From: Dysosmobacter sp.
GTDB taxonomy: Bacteria; Bacillota; Clostridia; Oscillospirales; Oscillospiraceae
DNA: 56,961 nucleotides
Assembly (NCBI GenBank): GCA_022778785.1
Contig: JALFSO010000010.1
Coordinates: forward strand, 1-56,961
Direction: 5' to 3'
Under the pieces are notes generated by a model that saw only the letters and a program-made list of their open reading frames with translations, was not told the origin of the DNA and ran no database searches. Below, piece after piece: positions 52,622 to 56,961 of this stretch. Each line of letters starts with the position of its first letter. Position 1 is the first letter of the stretch. Position numbers and translations under genes: made by a program.

Positions 52622-53089
52622 ATGGAAGAACTGGAACGCATCGCCAGCTTTACCGTGGACCACACCAAGCTCCAGCCGGGACTGTACCTGTCCCGCCGGG
52701 ACGGGGACATCCTGACCTTCGACCTGCGGTTCAAAAAGCCCAACACCGGCGACCTGCTGACCAACAGCGAGATGCACTCCGTGGAGCATCTCATCGCCAC
52801 GCTGCTGCGGAACTCCGAGGACCAGGAGGCGGTGGTCTACTTCGGCCCCATGGGCTGTCAGACCGGCTTCTACTTCCTGTTCAACAACCAGCTGCTGTCC
52901 TGCGAGGGGGCCATCCAGCTTTTGCAGGAGGTCTTTGCCAAGGCGGCGGACTTTGCGGGGGAGATGCCCGGCAAGAGCGCCATGGAGTGCGGCAACTACG
53001 CCAATCTGGATGTAGACACCGGCAAGGCGGCCTGCCGCTGGTACGCGGAGCTGATCTCCGATTGGACCGTGGAAAAACTGGCCTACTGA
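52622..53089 (+). CDS. luxS: S-ribosylhomocysteine lyase
   Basis: A 155-residue metalloenzyme that splits S-ribosylhomocysteine to homocysteine and the autoinducer-2 precursor. Metal ligands H52-xx-E-H56 in MHSVEHLIATLLRN and C123 in MECGNYANLD; catalytic Cys C79 in FGPMGCQTGFY. Start after GGAAAGGGAAGACGAT. It forms an operon with mtnN and is followed by an intrinsic terminator. Confidence 0.97.
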   Translation: MEELERIASFTVDHTKLQPGLYLSRRDGDILTFDLRFKKPNTGDLLTNSEMHSVEHLIATLLRNSEDQEAVVYFGPMGCQTGFYFLFNNQLLSCEGAIQLLQEVFAKAADFAGEMPGKSAMECGNYANLDVDTGKAACRWYAELISDWTVEKLAY

Positions 53090-53119
53090 CCCGCCGCAAA
53101 TGCCCTTTGCGTGACATTT

Positions 53120-53155
53120 GGCCCCGGTCTGTGATAGACTGGGGCCAGAACTTTT
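53120..53155 (+). terminator. Terminator of mtnN-luxS
   Basis: GGCCCCGGTCT-GTGAT-AGACTGGGGCC (11 bp, one G-T pair) followed by AGAACTTTT. Confidence 0.8.
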
Positions 53156-53170
53156 CAGGGGGTGGGCGCC

Positions 53171-53989
53171 ATGGCGTCTGTGGGAAAGCACATCAAACGG
53201 CTCCGCGCCGCCCGGCACATGACCCAGGAGCAGCTGGCGGAGAAGCTGTTCGTCACCCGGCAGGCGGTATCCGCCTGGGAGACGGGGAAGGCCCTGCCGG
53301 ACGTGGACACGCTGGAGCGCATCGCGGCGGCGCTGGACGCCGACGTGACGGAAGTAATCTACGGCGCCCGCACCGCTCCGGACGTAGAGGCGATGAAGGG
53401 CCAATGGATCCGGCGCGGCATCTGCTGGGGCATTTTAATCGCCTGGTTTGCCAATATATTGTTCGATCAGGGGTATTTTTACAGCTGGACCCGGGGACTT
53501 GCCTATCAGTTCGGGGATCCGGCCTATGAGGTGTACGCTGCGGAGGTCCCCGGGAGCTGGCCGGTGGAGCTGGACCTCACGGACCCGTACAGCAACGAGG
53601 GCAAGATCCTCTATGAGGACGGAACCGGCTGCCGCATCACCGTGGGATCGCTGGACTGGAACGTGGACGATGACGGGGCGTGGGTGGTCTGGTTTACCGC
53701 CGAGGGTGCCTGCCGCCGGGGGCGGGGCACCATCGTCTCCGGCATGATGACTCAGTCGGATTCTCCCCTCTTTTCCCGCTATGCAACGGATGAGACGGCC
53801 AACATGACCGTCACCATCGACGGCGTCTCCCAGCCCGGCGTCCCGGTGGGGGATTCGTTTCTGGACCGGAACCGGAAGAACTTCGGCTACCGGCTGTTTT
53901 ACGGGCCGGAGGACCCGGCAGAGCTGCCGCCGTCCGTCACTGTCACGATGGAGGGGCTGATGCGGTTCACCACCGTCTGGAGCCGGTAA
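53171..53989 (+). CDS. XRE family regulator with membrane segment
   Basis: A 272-residue protein. Residues 3-60 form an XRE HTH (GKHIKRLRAARHMTQEQLAE, LFVTRQAVSAWETGKALPDV). One hydrophobic segment follows (about 82-100, ICWGILIAWFANILF), then about 170 residues predicted to be outside, rich in strands, without recognised domain. It looks like a one-component membrane-bound regulator. ATG 53171 follows GGGGGTG; the GTG at 53162 is an alternative. Confidence 0.85.
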   Translation: MASVGKHIKRLRAARHMTQEQLAEKLFVTRQAVSAWETGKALPDVDTLERIAAALDADVTEVIYGARTAPDVEAMKGQWIRRGICWGILIAWFANILFDQGYFYSWTRGLAYQFGDPAYEVYAAEVPGSWPVELDLTDPYSNEGKILYEDGTGCRITVGSLDWNVDDDGAWVVWFTAEGACRRGRGTIVSGMMTQSDSPLFSRYATDETANMTVTIDGVSQPGVPVGDSFLDRNRKNFGYRLFYGPEDPAELPPSVTVTMEGLMRFTTVWSR

Positions 53990-54025
53990 GGGTTTCGGAA
54001 AAGCGGATTTTTTCCGCCAAACCTG

Positions 54026-54054
54026 TTGACATTTTGAAAACGGACTGTTATACT
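54026..54054 (+). promoter_or_regulatory. Promoter of rplU-prp-rpmA
   Basis: Perfect TTGACA, a 17-bp spacer and TATACT. About 85 bases of leader precede rplU and could hold an L21 autoregulatory structure, but I cannot confirm one. Confidence 0.9.
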
Positions 54055-54139
54055 TGATAAGCCGCTTTGAATGGGTCTATAAGTGCGCCCTGTGCGCCGC
54101 CCCCGACAGCGAGCCCGTATTGAAGGAGTTGAAAACACA

Positions 54140-54451
54140 ATGAACGCTATCATCGAGACCGGCGGCAAGCAGTACAAGGTCGCGGAGGGTGACGTCCTGT
54201 TCATCGAGAAGCTGGACGTCAACGCCGGCGACACCGTCAAGTTCGACAAGGTCCTGGCCATCCTGGACGGCGACAACGCCACCTTCGGCACCCCCGTGGT
54301 GGAGGGCGCTTCCGTGGAGGCCACCGTCGAGAAGAACGGCAAGGGCAAGAAGATCCGTATCTTCAAGTACAATCCCAAGAAGGGTTACCGCAAGCGCCAG
54401 GGCCATCGTCAGCCCTACACCAAGGTGACCATCGGCAAGATCTCCGTGTAA
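54140..54451 (+). CDS. rplU: 50S ribosomal protein L21
   Basis: A 103-residue ribosomal protein that binds 23S r[23 protein letters not shown], then [20 protein letters not shown] and [20 protein letters not shown] followed by TKVTI are family signatures. ATG 54140 follows GAAGGAG. First gene of the conserved rplU-prp-rpmA set. Confidence 0.98.
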   Translation: MNAIIETGGKQYKVAEGDVLFIEKLDVNAGDTVKFDKVLAILDGDNATFGTPVVEGASVEATVEKNGKGKKIRIFKYNPKKGYRKRQGHRQPYTKVTIGKISV

Positions 54452-54452
54452 G

Positions 54453-54785
54453 ATGACCACCGTCACCTTTCACATGGAGGGCGACCGGCTCACCGGCTTC
54501 GACTCCCAGGGGCACAGCGGCTACGCCGAGGAGGGCGCGGACATCGTCTGCGCCGCCGTCACCAGCGCCATCCGCCTGGTGGAGGCCACGGTGAACGATG
54601 TGCTGGGCCTGGCCGCGTCGGTGAAGGTCCGGGAACAGGACACCCGCATTGAGCTGCGGCTCCCCGGCGGTCTCTCACCGGAGGCGGAGTACGCCTGCCA
54701 GTCCCTGCTGACGGGACTGATGGTGTATTTCGCGGAGCTTCACGACGAGTATCCTGAAAACATCGAGGTTCTGGAGGAAGAGTGA
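54453..54785 (+). CDS. prp: Ribosomal-processing cysteine protease Prp
   Basis: A 110-residue protease with the catalytic pair H21 (GHSGYAEEG) and C33 (ADIVCAAVTSA). Prp removes the N-terminal extension of L27 in Firmicutes. It starts two bases after the rplU stop, and the L27 gene downstream carries the matching cleavage sequence. The C-terminal region (LLTGLMVYFAELHDEYPENI) is typical. Confidence 0.96.
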   Translation: MTTVTFHMEGDRLTGFDSQGHSGYAEEGADIVCAAVTSAIRLVEATVNDVLGLAASVKVREQDTRIELRLPGGLSPEAEYACQSLLTGLMVYFAELHDEYPENIEVLEEE

Positions 54786-54827
54786 TTCCTCCCCATTCTA
54801 AAATCTACAGAAAGGATGGTCCCTAAC

Positions 54828-55112
54828 ATGATCCGTATCGGTTTACAGTTCTTCGCCCACAAAAAGGGCGGCGGCTCCACCAAGAACGGCCGTGACTCTC
54901 AGGCCAAGCGCCTGGGTCCCAAGCGGGCTGACGGCCAGTTCGTCAAGGCCGGCAACATTCTGGTGCGCCAGCGGGGCACCCACATCCATCCGGGTGTGAA
55001 CGTGGGCATGGGCACCGACAATACGCTGTTCGCCAAGGCTGACGGCGTGGTGCGTTTCTCCCACCTGGGCAAAGACCGCAAGCAGGTCTTCATCGAGACT
55101 GTCGCGGAATAA
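54828..55112 (+). CDS. rpmA: 50S ribosomal protein L27
   Basis: A 94-residue ribosomal protein near the peptidyl transferase centre. The N-terminus [17 protein letters not shown] has the Prp site [44 protein letters not shown] and [11 protein letters not shown] are family motifs. ATG 54828 follows AAAGGATGG; the in-frame ATG at 54816 lies inside the ribosome site. Confidence 0.98.
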   Translation: MIRIGLQFFAHKKGGGSTKNGRDSQAKRLGPKRADGQFVKAGNILVRQRGTHIHPGVNVGMGTDNTLFAKADGVVRFSHLGKDRKQVFIETVAE

Positions 55113-55123
55113 CTGGCTGACAG

Positions 55124-55157
55124 AACGGCCCCCGGACGCTTGTCCGGGGGCCGTTTT
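55124..55157 (+). terminator. Terminator of rplU-prp-rpmA
   Basis: AACGGCCCCCGGAC-GCTT-GTCCGGGGGCCGTT followed by TTC. The inner stem CCCCCGGAC/GTCCGGGGG recurs beyond repeat copy E with the loop reverse-complemented. Confidence 0.85.
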
Positions 55158-55366
55158 CTGCGGGGTCGTTTCCTGAAAAAGAAAGGTCATCCGCTGCGGG
55201 GGGAGCTCGAGGGGGCGGAGCCCGCCTCGAATGGGATCGGATGTCTGCAAAAAGCCTGCGGCAGCAGGCGTTTGCGCCGCACAGCGGCAGGTTTTTGGAA
55301 CGAACAGCGTTCCAAAAATCGAGACATCAGGCAGAGCGGCAAAAGCATTCGTTTTTGCCGTTCTGC
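55158..55366 (+). repeat. Dispersed structured repeat, family 1, copy E
   Basis: The most diverged copy. The core stem is GATGTCT/AGACATC; the TTTTC hairpin has become TTTTTGGAACG/CGTTCCAAAAA; the closing hairpin is GGCAGAGCGGCAAAAGC paired with CGTTTTTGCCGTTCTGCC. All three differ in sequence from copies A-D while remaining fully paired. It lies between rpmA and obgE. Confidence 0.82.
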
Positions 55367-55399
55367 CGCCCCCCGGACAAGCGTCCGGGGGGCGTTTTT
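55367..55399 (+). terminator. Terminator hairpin right of repeat copy E
   Basis: CGCCCCCCGGAC-AAGC-GTCCGGGGGGCG followed by TTTTT: the rpmA terminator stem again, inverted, between the repeat and the obgE promoter. Confidence 0.8.
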
Positions 55400-55444
55400 C
55401 ACAGAGCGCCGCCGGTGCGAAACCGCCGGATTTGCCCCATTGTC

Positions 55445-55473
55445 TTGACGAGTGCCGGTGTTTTCGCTAAAAT
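55445..55473 (+). promoter_or_regulatory. Promoter of obgE
   Basis: TTGACG, a 17-bp spacer and TAAAAT. It gives obgE its own transcript, separated from rplU-prp-rpmA by two terminators and a repeat. Confidence 0.8.
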
Positions 55474-55526
55474 GGACGAAACTGGACATTCTAATGACAA
55501 GACATCAATTTTGAGAGGATACAGAG

Positions 55527-56813
55527 ATGGCAACAACATTCATCGATAAAGCCCGTATCACCGTCCGGGCGGGCAACGGCGGCAACGGCGTGGTGGCCTT
55601 CCACCGGGAGAAGTACGTGGCCGCCGGCGGTCCCGACGGCGGCGACGGCGGACGGGGCGGCTCCATCATTCTCCAGGTGGACGACAACATGTCCACCCTG
55701 ATGGACTTCCGCTACAAGCGCAAGTACGTGGCCCCCAACGGCGCCGACGGCCAGGGCGCCCGGAAGTCCGGCAAGGACGGTGCGGACCTGATCATCAAGG
55801 TGCCCCTGGGCACGCTGGTGCGGGACGCCGAGACCGGTGAGATCATGAAGGATATGTCTGACCGGGAGCCCTTCGTCCTGTGCCGGGGCGGCCGGGGCGG
55901 CTGGGGCAACATGCACTTCGCCACCCCCACCCGGCAGGTGCCCCGGTTCGCCAAGGGCGGCCTTCCCGGCGAGGCCCATGACGTGATCCTGGAGCTGAAG
56001 CTGCTGGCGGACGTGGGCCTCATCGGCTTCCCCAACGTGGGCAAGTCCACGCTGCTGAGCGTGGTGTCCAAGGCCCAGCCCAAGATCGCCAACTACCACT
56101 TCACCACCCTGTACCCCAACCTGGGCGTGGTGTGGGTGGACGAGGGCGTCAGCTTCGTCATGGCGGACATCCCCGGCATCATCGAGGGCGCCAGCGAGGG
56201 CGCGGGTCTGGGCCACGACTTCCTGCGGCACATCGACCGCTGCCGTCTGCTGGTCCACGTGGTGGACGTCTCCGGCAGCGAGGGCCGGGACCCGGTGGCG
56301 GACTTCGACGCCATCAACGAGGAGCTGAAGCAGTACAGCGCCGAACTGACCAACCGCCCCCAGATCGTGGCCGCCAACAAGGTGGACATCATGGAGGATC
56401 CGGAAAATCTGGAGCGGCTGCGGAAGCACGCGGAGGAACTGGGCTATCCCGTGTTCGAGATCTCCGCGGCGGCCCACATGGGAACCCGGGAGATGGTGAA
56501 GAAGGTGGCGGAGATGCTGTCCGTGCTACCGCCGGTGCGGGTGTTCGAGCCGGAGTACGTGCCCCAGCCCCCCAAGCCGGACACGGACCAGCCCCTGGAC
56601 ATCCAGCGGGTGGACGATGGCCACACCTGGATCGTGGAGGGCCCCTGGCTGGCCCGGGTCATGTCCAACACCAACTTCAGCGACTACGAGAGCCGGATGT
56701 ACTTCGACAAGACCCTGCGGGAGTCCGGCCTGTTCCAGCGTCTGGAGGAGATGGGCATTCAGGACGGCGACACCGTCTCCATGTACGACTTCGAGTTTGA
56801 ATATCAACGGTAA
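55527..56813 (+). CDS. obgE: GTPase ObgE
   Basis: A 428-residue GTPase involved in late 50S ribosome assembly and stress response. Glycine-rich Obg domain (VRAGNGGNGVVAFHREKYVA, GGPDGGDGGRGGS), G domain with G1 GFPNVGKS (about 168), G3 DIPG and G4 NKVD, and a C-terminal OCT domain (about 360-428) as in many Firmicutes. Start after GAGAGGATACAG. Normally follows rpmA, as here, though with a repeat in between. Confidence 0.97.
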   Translation: MATTFIDKARITVRAGNGGNGVVAFHREKYVAAGGPDGGDGGRGGSIILQVDDNMSTLMDFRYKRKYVAPNGADGQGARKSGKDGADLIIKVPLGTLVRDAETGEIMKDMSDREPFVLCRGGRGGWGNMHFATPTRQVPRFAKGGLPGEAHDVILELKLLADVGLIGFPNVGKSTLLSVVSKAQPKIANYHFTTLYPNLGVVWVDEGVSFVMADIPGIIEGASEGAGLGHDFLRHIDRCRLLVHVVDVSGSEGRDPVADFDAINEELKQYSAELTNRPQIVAANKVDIMEDPENLERLRKHAEELGYPVFEISAAAHMGTREMVKKVAEMLSVLPPVRVFEPEYVPQPPKPDTDQPLDIQRVDDGHTWIVEGPWLARVMSNTNFSDYESRMYFDKTLRESGLFQRLEEMGIQDGDTVSMYDFEFEYQR

Positions 56814-56818
56814 ACAAC

Positions 56819-56846
56819 AGCGCGCCGGGAGAGATCCCGGCGCGCT
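56819..56846 (+). terminator. Terminator of obgE
   Basis: AGCGCGCCGGGA-GAGA-TCCCGGCGCGCT, 12 bp perfect; the reverse complement of the hairpin at 13603-13630. It abuts repeat copy F. Confidence 0.8.
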
Positions 56847-56961
56847 CAGGCTGTCGAAAAAGTCCGATGGACTTTTTCGACAGCCTTCACAATGCCTCGC
56901 TTTTCTGCCCGCGCAGCGGGCCGAAAAGCTGCCGCTGCGCGGCGCAAACGCCTGCTGACAC
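56847..56961 (-). repeat. Dispersed structured repeat, family 1, copy F (partial, inverted)
   Basis: The right end of the element in opposite orientation: closing hairpin GGCTGTCGAAAAAGTCC / GGACTTTTTCGACAGCC, then the reverse complement of the core, cut off by the window end. It nearly matches copies A and B. Confidence 0.85.

Noticed and set aside
54055-54139. L21 autoregulatory leader before rplU
   Set aside because: The position is right, but I could not match the known L21 leader fold, so it is only mentioned under the promoter.
1-56961. CRISPR arrays, tRNA or rRNA genes
   Set aside because: No regularly spaced direct repeats and no tRNA or rRNA signature sequences were found by reading; the repeated units are dispersed, not arrayed.

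Overview
The window looks like a chromosomal segment of a GC-rich, spore-forming member of the Clostridia, most likely Oscillospiraceae (Flavonifractor/Oscillibacter/Lawsonibacter-like). This is inferred from gene content: a sporulation sigma-K gene, an L27 with the Firmicutes-type cleavable N-terminus next to its protease Prp, a tryptophan T-box, acetate kinase, LuxS and SLH-domain surface proteins. No database search was possible; all family names come from motifs read in the sequence.

Layout. 1-9350: a secreted protein on the minus strand, then a plus-strand cluster headed by a 1,612-residue multidomain protein (HD, helical repeats, NMN-adenylyltransferase-like, acetyltransferase-like, phosphoribosyltransferase-like), a small exported protein, a lactate/malate-dehydrogenase-like protein and a flavoprotein. 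9360-11180: promoter, Trp-specific T-box leader and trpB2. 11180-17040: MATE pump behind an apparent attenuator, an SSB-like protein, small genes, an HxlR regulator divergent from a radical SAM gene, and a MarR regulator.

17131-40395 is the centrepiece. The mother-cell sigma factor gene sigK is split. Its 5' part (17131-17457) and 3' part (40039-40395) are separated by a 22,581-bp skin-like element with a shared AATG at each boundary. A large serine recombinase (38337-40043) sits against the right boundary. Precise recombination at AATG restores a 227-residue pro-sigma-K. A sigma-E-like promoter lies upstream of the 5' part. The element holds an XRE regulator, a YitT-like protein, a decayed two-component system, a decayed beta-helix surface protein, an ECF sigma/small membrane protein/PrsW-like protease module and a 3,257-residue SLH-anchored surface protein. 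In the excised circle the recombinase frame would run directly into the XRE regulator frame.

40440-56961 is housekeeping: dinB / 5-formyl-THF cyclo-ligase / glyA (minus), an FHA-FtsW/RodA fusion plus class B PBP (plus), small membrane proteins and a DUF3298-like lipoprotein (minus), tmcAL (minus) divergent from ackA, then mtnN, luxS, an XRE-type membrane regulator, rplU-prp-rpmA and obgE.

A second theme is a dispersed non-coding repeat (six copies or part copies: 1, 13631, 37920, 51608, 55158, 56847) sitting between genes. Its stems carry compensatory base changes between copies, so the fold, not a protein, is conserved. Several copies lie between matched terminator hairpins. A second family of chained hairpins occurs at 11183 and, degraded, at 38159.
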